Shown one piece after another: positions 1 to 8,323 of a stretch of DNA of 64,000 nucleotides (within the stretch, counting starts at the first letter, position 1; the number at the start of each line of letters is the position of its first letter). The stretch comes from Limenecus sp048360435. Its GTDB lineage: Bacteria; Cyanobacteriota; Vampirovibrionia; Gastranaerophilales; Gastranaerophilaceae. Location of the stretch: contig DBGCOP010000020.1 in assembly GCA_048360435.1 (NCBI GenBank), forward strand, positions 1 through 64,000, given 5' to 3'. Under the pieces are notes generated by a model, which saw only the letters and a program-made list of their open reading frames with translations, was not told the origin of the DNA and did no database searches. A program made the translations under genes and the position numbers.

Positions 1-1
1 A

Positions 2-112
2 ATGGACTTGAGCCAGGTTGAAACACAGCAGAAAGCTTGTGACACTGAGATTGATTCAGTGAAGAAAGTTATGGACAAGAACATTGAAAGAACTTTCAAA
101 GTATTTTCTTAA
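2..112 (+). CDS. C-terminal end of an unidentified protein (partial)
   Basis: An open frame enters from the left edge and ends at TAA 110-112, giving about 36 residues ending in ...NIERTFKVFS. It is charged and helical in character. A good terminator follows about 50 bases later, which supports a real gene end. Too little is present to name a family. Confidence 0.5.
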   Translation: MDLSQVETQQKACDTEIDSVKKVMDKNIERTFKVFS

Positions 113-160
113 TACAAAATAAATCCTTAAGCTGAAATTTTAAACGCAAACCCGAATAAA

Positions 161-190
161 AAAACCGATTCAAATGAATCGGTTTTTTAT
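161..190 (+). terminator. Rho-independent terminator
   Basis: AACCGATTCA pairs with TGAATCGGTT around a 2-base loop, followed directly by a T run. It ends the gene that enters from the left edge. Confidence 0.85.
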
Positions 191-359
191 TTTGTTTACA
201 AAAGCCCATTAAGTGTAAACCTTACCATAAATAGTTACAGAAAGAGTTTTAAGGGGTTTTTGAAATCCAAAATATTAAGAAAAATTAAGCTCGCAAGGCT
301 TATTGTGATTGATTTTAAAAAAATAGCTTTGTTTTAGAATTGAAGAGGATTCAAGTATG

Positions 360-368
360 TGTTACAAT
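360..368 (+). promoter_or_regulatory. Extended -10 promoter of the phosphodiester glycosidase-like gene
   Basis: TGT directly precedes TACAAT (363-368), an extended -10 form also seen before several other genes here. Transcription would start near 375. That leaves the in-frame TTG at 340 untranslated and supports the downstream ATG. Confidence 0.45.
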
Positions 369-402
369 AGTAGTAGAAAGGATAAAAAAAGAGTTAATCA
401 CA

Positions 403-1695
403 ATGAACACTATGCTGGCTGACAATCAAAAAAATATGGGTAAGATAATCAATCATTCACTATATTTTACTGTACTGTTAGCAGTGTTCTCCTCTCAATC
501 TTTGATGATTAATCTCAATCCGACAGCAATCGGGAACGAAGCGATAAAAACTGCTTATACGGGTGCAGCAGCAACACAGCAGAAACAAATTAATATAAAA
601 GAACAAACAAGAAGTCTCACAGAAGAAAAGCAACGGTGGGAATCAATGTTGAGGCAAAGATATCGCAACGGAGCCATCCTCACTATAACTGACGGAGTGA
701 AGCATATCCGTATGGTGAGGTATATCAACTCAAGACCCGTAAAAATTAACATTATAGAAGTCAACACAAAGCTCAACCCAAATATCGAAATCGCTCCCAC
801 ATTAGCATCAACAAATTTAAAACACAGGGCAACCATAAGGACTATTGCCAAACGCAATAACTCCATCGCCGCAGTCAACGGCACATATTTTAAGCCCCAG
901 AACGGAATACCTTTAGGCACTCTTATGATAGACAAGAAGGTTTATACAGGTCCTATTCACAACAGAGTCGCCATGGGAATAGGAAAAAACGAGTTCAAAA
1001 TGGCACAGGTACAATTCAATTCCACATTAAGAGCGGGACGAGAAAATTTAAAAATAGACAACATCAATCAGCCCAGAATGCTTTCTACATACATACTCTT
1101 ATACACAAAAGACTGGGGACAAATGTCACCGACACCGCCGAAATATGGAGTAAACATAGCAATTCAAAACGGCAAAATCACTACAATATCTAACGGCTCT
1201 ATCGCTATACCGGATGAAGGTTATATTATATCCGGACCAAAAGCAAAATTGGAGCCGTTTTTTAATGCAAGAAAAATTGAGCTTGATATAAAAATGGTGC
1301 CTGAATGGGATAATATAGACCACATCATAAGCGGAGGTCCCTATCTTATAAAAGACGGAGCCGTCTATATTGACGTAACGGCACAAAAACTCGGAGCAAT
1401 CACAGGCAAAAACCCCAGAACAGCAATAGGATATACAGCCAATAATGAATTTATAATGGTAACTGTTGACGGAAGAGAAAAGGCTTCAGTCGGGATGACG
1501 CTCGGTGAACTTGCAAGAATGATGAAAGGTTTCGGCTGCATAAATGCAATGAACTTAGACGGCGGAGGCTCTTCTGTAATGTATGTCAACGGCAAAGTTG
1601 TAAACAGCCCTGCTCAAACAGGAGGAATTCCTATTTCAAATGCTCTAACCATTACAGAAAGAACACGAATTGCATATGATGAAAAAAATTCATAA
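403..1695 (+). CDS. Phosphodiester glycosidase family protein (NAGPA/DUF2233 domain)
   Basis: About 430 residues. The C-terminal half matches the NAGPA-type phosphodiester glycosidase domain: AAVNGTYF, then GKNPRTAIGY, then NLDGGGSSVMYVNG near the end. Family members act on sugar phosphodiesters or envelope polymers outside the cytoplasm. A hydrophobic stretch near residues 20-40 (LYFTVLLAVFS) looks like a signal anchor, so an envelope location is inferred. The frame opens at a TTG (340), but ATG 403 is preferred because AAAAGAG lies 10 bases upstream and an extended -10 lies at 363-368; ATG 412 is also possible. It is convergent with the flagellar cluster. The substrate cannot be told from sequence. 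Confidence 0.8.
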   Translation: MNTMLADNQKNMGKIINHSLYFTVLLAVFSSQSLMINLNPTAIGNEAIKTAYTGAAATQQKQINIKEQTRSLTEEKQRWESMLRQRYRNGAILTITDGVKHIRMVRYINSRPVKINIIEVNTKLNPNIEIAPTLASTNLKHRATIRTIAKRNNSIAAVNGTYFKPQNGIPLGTLMIDKKVYTGPIHNRVAMGIGKNEFKMAQVQFNSTLRAGRENLKIDNINQPRMLSTYILLYTKDWGQMSPTPPKYGVNIAIQNGKITTISNGSIAIPDEGYIISGPKAKLEPFFNARKIELDIKMVPEWDNIDHIISGGPYLIKDGAVYIDVTAQKLGAITGKNPRTAIGYTANNEFIMVTVDGREKASVGMTLGELARMMKGFGCINAMNLDGGGSSVMYVNGKVVNSPAQTGGIPISNALTITERTRIAYDEKNS

Positions 1696-1697
1696 CA

Positions 1698-2132
1698 TTA
1701 TCTTTTAATGCCGTTTAGTTCGTCAAATGCCCTTTGTGCAGCTGCCTGCTGTGCAGCAAATTTATTATATTTTTCAATCGCAATCCGAGCTTTTTCTTCT
1801 AATGTCTGCAACTCTTTTTGGCGTTGATATATCAAAATTGTTTGTTCCGGTGCACGTCTTTGCAATTCATTTAAAAACGCAGATTTAAAAAGCACTTCCT
1901 TTTGAAGTTTTGTAACCTCTTTACCCAATACTTCGAGCTTGGGTGGCTTCATCGCAAACTGCACATCAGAAATAAATTCCGAAGCCTTAGCCGCAGCTTT
2001 TTTTACTTTAGGTTCTATGTATTCTCCGGCAGCTTTGAGTTTTTCCTCTACTGCTGATTTTGATTGTGAAAGTTTTTGCTCAACCTGCTGTTTTATTGTT
2101 CTATACGAATTGCTGAACGGTATCTTTACCAT
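1698..2132 (-). CDS. Hypothetical coiled-coil protein at the end of the flagellar operon
   Basis: 144 residues, rich in Lys, Glu, Ala and Gln, with long predicted helices and no signal peptide or membrane segment. The start has a strong Shine-Dalgarno (AAGGAG, 7 bases). It is the last gene of the run that includes fliE, 68 bases downstream of it, so it is probably co-transcribed with flagellar basal-body genes. The Ala/Gln-rich coiled coil could suit a structural or chaperone role, but no family is recognised. Confidence 0.6.
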   Translation of the reverse strand: MVKIPFSNSYRTIKQQVEQKLSQSKSAVEEKLKAAGEYIEPKVKKAAAKASEFISDVQFAMKPPKLEVLGKEVTKLQKEVLFKSAFLNELQRRAPEQTILIYQRQKELQTLEEKARIAIEKYNKFAAQQAAAQRAFDELNGIKR

Positions 2133-2200
2133 AAAAAATCTCCTTGTTCTTTTTTATAAAATCACAAAGAGAAAATTTTTTGTCAGTATGTAAACATTTA

Positions 2201-2545
2201 CTACAACTGAATCTGCATAATCTTGTCATATGCCTGAATAACTTTTGTTGTAATGTTTGTAGCAACAGTCACCCCGAGCTCTGCTTTTGCCATTGCCGTC
2301 ATAACATCGTGGATATCAGCGTTTCCGTTTTCCTCCATAACGTCTTTCATCAGCTGGTCAGGTGCATTTAATTCATGATTAAAATTTTCAATTAAACCTG
2401 AAAAAACAGATTTGAAATCAGCAGTCTCTAGTTTTTCCACACGCCCCATGCGCATTGGATTCATACCGTTAATGCCGGTATTAAGCTTTGTAGGCTGCAT
2501 TCTTTCAAACAGATTTATATTAGGTGCAAATTTTTTTTCTATCAT
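2201..2545 (-). CDS. fliE: Flagellar hook-basal body complex protein FliE
   Basis: 114 residues, the usual FliE length. The C-terminal half carries the family pattern: DFKSVFSGLIENFN, then DIHDVMTAMAKAELGV, then TTKVIQAYDKIMQIQL. FliE links the MS ring to the proximal rod (FlgB) in the periplasm. The gene is preceded by GAGGA and lies 20 bases after the transglycosylase gene, in a run with flgB and flgC. Its final segment is the rod-forming helix shared with axial proteins. Confidence 0.93.
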   Translation of the reverse strand: MIEKKFAPNINLFERMQPTKLNTGINGMNPMRMGRVEKLETADFKSVFSGLIENFNHELNAPDQLMKDVMEENGNADIHDVMTAMAKAELGVTVATNITTKVIQAYDKIMQIQL

Positions 2546-2565
2546 AATTTATCCTCTATTATCGA

Positions 2566-3222
2566 TTAAAGGTAGTTGGCAAGAATATTTTTCACATAAT
2601 TTTGTGTTTCCTTAAAAGGAGGAACACCGCCATATTTATCTACGTTGCCGCCGCCTGCGTTATAAGCGGCAAGCGCAAGCACTACGTTTCCGTTATATCT
2701 TGCAAGAAGCCCTTTTAGGTGTCTCACACCGCCGTCGACGTTTTGTACGGGGTTGTAAGCATCTTTTACACCAAGCCCCTTTGCTGTTGCAGGCATAAGC
2801 TGCATAAGTCCCATAGCCCCGCAATGAGAACGTGCTTTTGGATTAAAGCCTGATTCCTGTTTTATTACAGCTTTTACCAATTTTTCATCAACACCATACT
2901 TTTGTGATGTTTTTGAAATAATGTCCATAATCTGAGCTTTTGTCGGGTTTATAACATTTTGGACAGTGGTTTCTTTCGCTTTTGTAAGAGCGTTTGTCGC
3001 AGCGGTTAAAAAAGGAAAATTTTTGTTGTCAGTTCGAAACTGACCTTCCTGTGTTTTGCTGGCTTTAAGAACTTCTGCAAAGGTTTGTTTTTCTGTTTTT
3101 ACAGAATCAGGGTTGAGTTGTTTTTCTATTGATTGAACATGGTTCGCAATTTGAGCAACGCGCTGCATAGCAGCCTCTTTTCCGCCCTGATTTATATAAG
3201 ATTGTATTGTTGGTGAAAACAT
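2566..3222 (-). CDS. Lytic transglycosylase, SLT domain, within the flagellar operon
   Basis: 218 residues. Residues about 115-218 are an SLT (lysozyme-like) fold: IKQESGFNPKA with the catalytic Glu, GLMQLMPATA, and LALAAYNAGGGNVDKYGG. The first 110 residues are polar and helical with no clear signal peptide. The gene lies between flgC and fliE, 14 bases after flgC. This position, and the dedicated muramidases known elsewhere (FlgJ), suggest it opens peptidoglycan for the rod and is exported by the flagellar secretion apparatus. The role is inferred from context; the fold is clear. Confidence 0.88.
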   Translation of the reverse strand: MFSPTIQSYINQGGKEAAMQRVAQIANHVQSIEKQLNPDSVKTEKQTFAEVLKASKTQEGQFRTDNKNFPFLTAATNALTKAKETTVQNVINPTKAQIMDIISKTSQKYGVDEKLVKAVIKQESGFNPKARSHCGAMGLMQLMPATAKGLGVKDAYNPVQNVDGGVRHLKGLLARYNGNVVLALAAYNAGGGNVDKYGGVPPFKETQNYVKNILANYL

Positions 3223-3236
3223 CTGTTACTTACCTG

Positions 3237-3680
3237 TTACTTACCTATTTCTACTGCTCTTTGCGCCATACTTTTTGTTATCGAAATTACTGCAAGGTTA
3301 GCCTCATATGCTCTTTGGGCTATATTTGCATCCGCTATATCAACAAGCGGATTTACGTTCGAAGTTCGAATATATCCGTTTGCATCTGCATCAGGGTGGC
3401 CGGGTTTGTAAATTCTTTCACCCAGGGTAGGGTCTTCAACCACACCCGTAAGTCTGACTCCGCCTTGCATAAAAGGAATTGTGCCAACTGCAAAAACATC
3501 TTCTTTCATAGAATTCAACAAACCATGAAAAGAAATATCGTCAGTAGCATTGAGTACAGGAATTTTTCTCACGTAGTTAGGTGTATCAAGGTTTGCAATG
3601 TTTTTTGCATGGATTTTGATTCTGTTTCCATGAGCCTCCAAACTCTTTTGACCTATGTTCATTGTTTCTATCAAACTCAT
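3237..3680 (-). CDS. flgC: Flagellar basal-body rod protein FlgC
   Basis: 147 residues. The N-terminal rod signature is KIHAKNIANLDTPNYVRK, and the C-terminal axial helix is DIANAQRAYEANLAVI-like (DIADANIAQRAYEANLAV). The central insertion includes GVRLTGVVEDPTLGERIYKPGHPDA, typical of FlgC. It is a proximal rod subunit in the periplasm. It lies 34 bases after flgB in the same operon. Confidence 0.95.
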   Translation of the reverse strand: MSLIETMNIGQKSLEAHGNRIKIHAKNIANLDTPNYVRKIPVLNATDDISFHGLLNSMKEDVFAVGTIPFMQGGVRLTGVVEDPTLGERIYKPGHPDADANGYIRTSNVNPLVDIADANIAQRAYEANLAVISITKSMAQRAVEIGK

Positions 3681-3714
3681 AACTTCACCTTCTTTTTAAA
3701 ATACGATTAAAACG

Positions 3715-4059
3715 TTATTTTCCTACGTTAGCTACCGTTTTCATTTCATTAATCAGTGCCGACATCTTTCTTGAAGCAACCGCATACATAATAGACATTT
3801 TCTGCATTTCTGCAAGTTCATAAGTGGGATCCACACCAACATCCTGTTCTTCAACCAGTCCTGAAGGTCCAAGCTTTATTGAAAGTTCGGTTTCTAAAGG
3901 ATTATTCATAGTCCCGAGATACTGATCAAAGCTTATATCTTTTCTGACATAATTCGGAGTATCAACGTTAGCCAGGTTCATACCCAGAGCTCTTTGTCTC
4001 TGAGAGATTAAATCCAGCATTAAATTCGTTTTTACTATCGGATCCTTTGGTGTATACAT
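3715..4059 (-). CDS. flgB: Flagellar basal-body rod protein FlgB
   Basis: 114 residues, slightly short for FlgB. It carries the rod motif MNLANVDTPNYVRKDISF and a C-terminal helix MQKMSIMYAVASRKMSAL. The pairing with flgC immediately downstream is the classic arrangement. It forms the proximal rod and contacts FliE. Confidence 0.94.
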   Translation of the reverse strand: MYTPKDPIVKTNLMLDLISQRQRALGMNLANVDTPNYVRKDISFDQYLGTMNNPLETELSIKLGPSGLVEEQDVGVDPTYELAEMQKMSIMYAVASRKMSALINEMKTVANVGK

Positions 4060-4090
4060 TTATGTATTCCTTACTTGTTGTTAAGTCTTA

Positions 4091-4804
4091 TTATTGAGTG
4101 AGGTTGATTGACTTTTGATACATTTCATCTACGACTTTAATGAGCCTTGTACCGGCTATCATTGAAGAATTCAGCCTCAAGACCTCATTGATATTGCCTA
4201 TATAATTTACATTTGAACGTTCAAGTCCGCCTTGACCGATATACTGGTGTTCTTTAATCAACATCGGTTGTCCTGATTCTTCTGTTGCAATAACTCTGTT
4301 GCCTTCTACTGACTTTAGCCCTTCATAGTTCTGAAACTGAACAACAGGAATTTTACCCAGAATCTGGTGCTCTGTATGACCTTTTTGAATAACCATTACA
4401 GTACCGTCTTGTTTTATTCTCAAACCCTCATGGTTCACAGGAACTTTAATTCCGTCACCTACAAGATATCCATCGTTTGTAACTATATAACCTTCTTTAT
4501 TCAGCTTAAAAGAGCCGTCTCTGGTATACTGAACATCACCGTTGGCCGATGTTACAGGGATAAAACCGGGTCCGGTCAGCGCAACATCAAGCTCTCGACC
4601 GGTTCTCATGAATGAACCCTGTTTATAGTCATATCTGATTTCACCGTCAAGATAACCTGTTTCATCCATGACTTGTTCAAATCTGACTGCTTTATATGCA
4701 TTTGTATTCAGGTTGCCAATATTACTTGAAATATAGCCCAGTCTTTCAAACTGAACATTTGTATTAATTATTCCTCGTCTTATTAGCCCTTGTAATGTTG
4801 TCAT
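4091..4804 (-). CDS. flgG: Flagellar basal-body rod protein of the FlgG family
   Basis: 237 residues. The N-terminal rod domain is YISSNIGNLNTNAYKAVRFEQ, the middle is ALTGPGFIPV...YTRDGSFKLNKEGYIVTNDG, and the C-terminal helix ends IKVVDEMYQKSINLTQ. It follows the first FlgF/FlgG-type gene by 24 bases. The FlgG versus FlgF assignment between the two neighbours is not certain from sequence alone; its C-terminus fits the distal rod protein. Confidence 0.85.
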   Translation of the reverse strand: MTTLQGLIRRGIINTNVQFERLGYISSNIGNLNTNAYKAVRFEQVMDETGYLDGEIRYDYKQGSFMRTGRELDVALTGPGFIPVTSANGDVQYTRDGSFKLNKEGYIVTNDGYLVGDGIKVPVNHEGLRIKQDGTVMVIQKGHTEHQILGKIPVVQFQNYEGLKSVEGNRVIATEESGQPMLIKEHQYIGQGGLERSNVNYIGNINEVLRLNSSMIAGTRLIKVVDEMYQKSINLTQ

Positions 4805-4828
4805 AAAATGCCTTTCTTATTTTATTTC

Positions 4829-5524
4829 TTATGAACTGCTCAAAGATTGAATTGCCTTTGATAGATTATTATTTTGCATTACAAACAGCTGTCTGTTTGC
4901 TTCAAAGTTTCTTTTTACAGGTATAATCTCTAAGATTTCCGTATTCAAAGATACGTTAGAATACTCGTTGTAACCCTGTTTTATATTAGGATCCAAAACA
5001 GCAACACCCCTATCCGTAACAACAGACAAGGTTGCAACATGTTCAAGTTTGTTTGTTGCTTTATTGAATACGCTTAAGTCTCCGTTTTTATTTACCTTTA
5101 TATCTTCAAGTTTTTCAGGAAGCACGTGAAGTTTTATTTCTGTACCGTCATTAGCCAGAACACGAGCATTTTCCAGGGTAAGAAGGTAACCGTCTTTGTC
5201 GATTTTAAAACGTCCGTCTCTGGTAATTTTTATTCCGTCAGGACTTTGGTATTGAAAATATCCTTTATTTGCAATTGCAAGATCAAGAGGATTGTTGGAA
5301 TGACCGATTCTTCCGATTGAATCATCCGTTGCCGTTGAAAGTCCGTGGATACCAATATACTCTGAAAAAGACGAAACAACAGGCTCTTTTCTTTGATATC
5401 CAACTTTATCAAAGGAATTGTAGTTCTGGTTGATTATACCAAAGATTTCTGTTTGAAGGTGCATTGCCCTTACGTTTGTTGTTAAACCGTTTTCAAAAAA
5501 GTTTATGCCACCACGAATTTTCAT
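4829..5524 (-). CDS. flgF: Flagellar basal-body rod protein of the FlgF/FlgG family
   Basis: 231 residues, first gene of the flagellar run. It has the shared rod/hook architecture: NNPLDLAIANKGYFQY, ITRDGRFKIDKDGYLLT, and a C-terminal helix NNNLSKAIQSLSSS. The N-terminal motif is divergent (IINQNYNSFDKVGYQRK instead of NIAN-NTPGYK). It is probably a proximal or distal rod subunit acting with the downstream flgG. The start has GAGG 8 bases upstream. A TTGACT hexamer lies in the 130-base upstream gap, but no convincing -10 follows it. Confidence 0.82.
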   Translation of the reverse strand: MKIRGGINFFENGLTTNVRAMHLQTEIFGIINQNYNSFDKVGYQRKEPVVSSFSEYIGIHGLSTATDDSIGRIGHSNNPLDLAIANKGYFQYQSPDGIKITRDGRFKIDKDGYLLTLENARVLANDGTEIKLHVLPEKLEDIKVNKNGDLSVFNKATNKLEHVATLSVVTDRGVAVLDPNIKQGYNEYSNVSLNTEILEIIPVKRNFEANRQLFVMQNNNLSKAIQSLSSS

Positions 5525-5655
5525 GACTAACCTCTATTATTTTGCATAGTTATTCATTAATGATGTCGGAACAAAAGTCAAAAAAAACACAAAAAACATT
5601 CAAAATCATTCAAATGGTGTACTTTTCAAAAATTTATTAAAGAATTTTTATTATT

Positions 5656-6627
5656 TTAATCAATTTTTTTATCTATTAAATAATTCGGTCGAGACTTTAT
5701 TTCTTGAAGAATCTGACCTATATATTCACCAATAATACCAATAGCAAGAATTTCCAATCCTGAAGCAAATGTCTCAAACACTTCGTATAATTCAATAGTA
5801 AAATTGTCCAGCAGACGATATTGCGGCATATATAAATTCCACAGACAAACAAGTCCGAGCAGAAAACTGACAAACGCAATAATCAACCCCATATAAAAAA
5901 TTAATCGCAAAGGTCTGACACTGAAAGAAGTTATACCCCATGAAGCCAGGCGAAGAAGTGAAATAAAATTGAATTTAGACTTTCCGTATTCTCTTTTTTT
6001 TACATCAAAATTAACTTCGGCAAACTTAAGCCCCATATTAGAAAAAATTCCCCGAATAAAAATATTTTTTTCATGATAAAGAGCAAATGTTTCGAGTGCT
6101 CTTTTACCCATCAATCTGTATTCGGAATGATTAGGAATCAGATTTACTCCCATTTGTTCCATAAATTTATAAAACATTAAAGATGTTGTTTTTTTGAAAA
6201 AGTTATCAGTTTTTCTGTCATTTCTGACGCCAAAAACTATATCATATCCGTCTTTATATTTAAGAATAAAATCTTTAATTTTAGTTTCATCTTGCTGCAA
6301 ATCAGCATCAATCGTAACTATACAATTAACTCCCAGCTTTTGAGATTCTTTTATTCCGGCAAGTATGGCATTTTGATTTCCAAAATTTCTTGTGAGCTTC
6401 AAGCCCTTAACCTGTCCGTCATATACTTTATTTGCATATTCAATTATGTTCCACGTTGAGTCCACGCTTCCATCATCAACAAGATACAATATACTCTGTT
6501 GAGAAACAAGAGATTCATCAATAAGCAATCTTAGAACAGCAATAAGCTTCTTCAATGAATTATTTAAACCTTCAGATTCATTGTAACAAGGTACAACTAT
6601 CGCCAGTTTTATATCACTTCTCTCCAT
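5656..6627 (-). CDS. GT2 family glycosyltransferase, GtrB/dolichol-phosphate-mannosyltransferase-like
   Basis: 323 residues. The GT-A domain comes first: IVVPCYNES, LVDDGSVDSTW, TIDADLQQD (DXD-type metal site). Two membrane helices follow (about residues 240-265 and 275-305) in the layout of GtrB/ArnC-like enzymes that charge a polyprenyl phosphate with a sugar. It acts at the inner face of the cytoplasmic membrane. It stands alone between the flagellar operon and tRNA-Met, so the target glycan is unknown; flagellar or surface glycosylation is only a guess from proximity. The start has GAGG upstream. Confidence 0.85.
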   Translation of the reverse strand: MERSDIKLAIVVPCYNESEGLNNSLKKLIAVLRLLIDESLVSQQSILYLVDDGSVDSTWNIIEYANKVYDGQVKGLKLTRNFGNQNAILAGIKESQKLGVNCIVTIDADLQQDETKIKDFILKYKDGYDIVFGVRNDRKTDNFFKKTTSLMFYKFMEQMGVNLIPNHSEYRLMGKRALETFALYHEKNIFIRGIFSNMGLKFAEVNFDVKKREYGKSKFNFISLLRLASWGITSFSVRPLRLIFYMGLIIAFVSFLLGLVCLWNLYMPQYRLLDNFTIELYEVFETFASGLEILAIGIIGEYIGQILQEIKSRPNYLIDKKID

Positions 6628-6661
6628 TTATTAGCCTCAGAACATAATCGACATAAAAAAA

Positions 6662-6735
6662 TAGCATAGACTGGGTTCGAACCAGTGACCTCCCGGGTAT
6701 GAGCCGAGCGCTCTGACCAACTGAGCTACTATGCC
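6662..6735 (-). tRNA. tRNA-Met (CAT anticodon)
   Basis: The 74-nt cloverleaf reads on the minus strand. The acceptor GGCATAG pairs with CTATGCT (one G-U), the anticodon arm is CTCGG/CCGGG around loop CTCATAC, and the T-arm has GGTTCGAA. The anticodon CAT means Met; a lysidine-modified Ile tRNA cannot be excluded. CCA is not encoded. TTGAAA (6769-6774, minus strand) with TAATAA 16 bases downstream is a plausible promoter. Confidence 0.93.
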
Positions 6736-7070
6736 ATGTGTAACTATTATTAAATAAACAATAAAAAATTTCAAACTTTTTTTTTAATTAATTAAAAAGA
6801 TTAAGAAATATAATGATTTTTTAAATTAAGTAACAAAATTCCACATAATTCTGCCATAAAATGAAGCTGAAAAAACTCTCAAACAGAAAGAAGATAAATT
6901 ATTGCTCTTATATTTTCCGTTTGGCATATATTTACATAGATTTTTACAAACCCTATGTATGATTTTATGTAACTGCTATAAATAAAACATTAAATCTCCT
7001 ACAAGGAAACAACACCGGACATCACCCCGAAATGTCGCAAATAAGTTAATTTTTGAAAGGCGGAAGGAAT
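6736..7070. other. 335-base intergenic region with an inverted repeat and extended -10
   Basis: No gene is seen. It holds the tRNA-Met promoter on the minus strand. On the plus strand an inverted repeat TACATAG (6933-6939)/CTATGTA (6953-6959) is followed by TGC-TATAAA (6974-6982). This looks like an extended -10 promoter with an operator-like element for the YopX-like gene, with an 85-90 base leader. Confidence 0.4.
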
Positions 7071-7550
7071 ATGAAAGATTTGATTACATATAGAGTGCAG
7101 AAAAACTGCAAAAAAGCGAAAAACAATACGCTGGGCGGTTTTACTCTCGAAAAATTTCAAGCAGAAAAAGAAGTTCTTGAAAATATAAATAAAATAGAAC
7201 TAATGGAATGTCTGGGACTAAAAGACAAAAACGGAAAAACAATTTATTTCGGAGATATTCTTCTTGATGAAACAAACAACACTCTGCTGACTCCCGTTAT
7301 CGAAATAACAAATGAAGAACACACTCTTTTCTTTAAGCCATTAAGATTTTTAAATACTAATATCAACATGGGATGTAAATCTACATACAGCCGAACACTT
7401 ATTGTTCTGGGCAATATTTATCACAACTCGGAACTTTTTGCCGGATTACAAGAAAAAAGCAAGTTCATAAATCTTGTTATATCTACATCAACAAACTCAA
7501 ATGAAAAAACTACAATTCATATAAGGCTAAAAAATGCAGTATACAACTAA
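7071..7550 (+). CDS. YopX-like domain protein
   Basis: About 159 residues. LMECLGLKDKNGKTIYFGDIL and LIVLGNIYHNSEL match the ends of YopX domains, beta-barrel proteins usually found in phages of Firmicutes; their function is unknown. The frame opens at TTG 7053, but ATG 7071 has a strong Shine-Dalgarno (GGAAGG) and is chosen. The C-terminus is unusually rich in Thr, Ser and Asn. No other phage gene is nearby, so it is a solitary domesticated or transferred gene. Confidence 0.65.
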   Translation: MKDLITYRVQKNCKKAKNNTLGGFTLEKFQAEKEVLENINKIELMECLGLKDKNGKTIYFGDILLDETNNTLLTPVIEITNEEHTLFFKPLRFLNTNINMGCKSTYSRTLIVLGNIYHNSELFAGLQEKSKFINLVISTSTNSNEKTTIHIRLKNAVYN

Positions 7551-7563
7551 AAAAAAATAAAAG

Positions 7564-7592
7564 TTGCAAGAAATTTATGGAGCACATACAAT
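7564..7592 (+). promoter_or_regulatory. Sigma-70 promoter of tRNA-Ser(GGA)
   Basis: TTGCAA (7564-7569) and TACAAT (7587-7592) are separated by 17 bases, ending 19 bases before the tRNA. The same TTGCAA -35 precedes adhE. Confidence 0.7.
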
Positions 7593-7611
7593 AGTTTTAT
7601 ATTAAGCCAAT

Positions 7612-7698
7612 GGAGAGGTGTCCGAGTGGTTTAAGGTGCAAACCTGGAACGTTTGTGTGGGGGCAACTCCACCGGGGGTTCGAATCCCCCCCTCTCCG
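7612..7698 (+). tRNA. tRNA-Ser (GGA anticodon)
   Basis: An 87-nt class II tRNA. The acceptor GGAGAGG pairs with CCTCTCC, discriminator G73; the anticodon stem CAAAC/GTTTG encloses CTGGAAC. The long variable arm has a GTGGGGG...-type stem and the T-arm has GGTTCGAA. CCA is not encoded. Confidence 0.95.
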
Positions 7699-7703
7699 AT
7701 TTT

Positions 7704-7726
7704 AAGACCTAACAAGGTCTTTTTTG
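7704..7726 (+). terminator. Terminator of tRNA-Ser(GGA)
   Basis: AAGACCT pairs with AGGTCTT around AACA, followed by a T run, starting 6 bases after the tRNA. Confidence 0.85.
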
Positions 7727-7738
7727 TTGAAAAAAAAA

Positions 7739-8323
7739 TCATCTTATATCATCAAAGAATTTTAATACTCTGCAAGGATTTCCAACAGCAACACAGTTAT
7801 CGGGAATTGAACGGTTCACAACACTTCCCGCCCCAATTATACTGTTTTTTCCTATCGTCACACCAGGAAGAATTATTGCACCTCCTCCAATCCAAGCACC
7901 GTCTTTTATTTCCACAGAATCAGCGCAAGTTCTGTAATAAATAGGATTATCAGCCTCTCTTTCATAGATATATCTGTCTTCAGGAAGTATAGGATGATAT
8001 GCCGTATAAATTTGAACATTTGGAGCAAACATAATGCTGTTTCCTATTTGAATTTCGGCATTATCAATAAAAATACAATTAGGTCCAATAATAACATCAT
8101 TGCCGATAAAAATATTTTTCCCGTATTCACAGTGAAATCTCTCAGCTACCACAACATTATTTCCTATGGACGCAAACAATTTCTTAAGAAGAGAATGTTT
8201 TTTTAATTCGTCATTGTAATCCAACGACTCATACTCTTTTAAGAGATAACTTCGATTGAAGCGCATTTCTGATAATTCAGGCGACGAAGTTTTTATGTAT
8301 TTATATTTTTTATCCGGCGACAT
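7739..8323 (-). CDS. Sugar O-acetyltransferase, LacA/Maa/NodL hexapeptide family
   Basis: 194 residues. The N-terminal maltose-acetyltransferase helix region precedes a left-handed beta-helix of hexapeptide repeats (NIFIGNDVIIGPNCIF, IGNSIMFAPNVQIYT). HPILPEDR contains the active-site His region, then WIGGGAIILPGVTIGKNSIIGAGSV. It uses acetyl-CoA to acetylate a sugar, probably in the cytoplasm. It overlaps the upstream merR gene by 14 bases, so the two are translated together and regulation by that MerR protein is likely. Confidence 0.9.
   Translation of the reverse strand: MSPDKKYKYIKTSSPELSEMRFNRSYLLKEYESLDYNDELKKHSLLKKLFASIGNNVVVAERFHCEYGKNIFIGNDVIIGPNCIFIDNAEIQIGNSIMFAPNVQIYTAYHPILPEDRYIYEREADNPIYYRTCADSVEIKDGAWIGGGAIILPGVTIGKNSIIGAGSVVNRSIPDNCVAVGNPCRVLKFFDDIR

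Noticed and set aside
340..402. TTG start for the phosphodiester glycosidase-like gene
   Set aside because: The predicted promoter lies inside this stretch and ATG 403 has a better ribosome site.
7071..7550. Prophage around the YopX-like gene
   Set aside because: No integrase, capsid, portal or lysis gene is nearby.
7618..7944. Plus-strand open frame of 108 codons over tRNA-Ser(GGA)
   Set aside because: It runs through the tRNA, its terminator and the 3' end of the acetyltransferase gene; no start signal.
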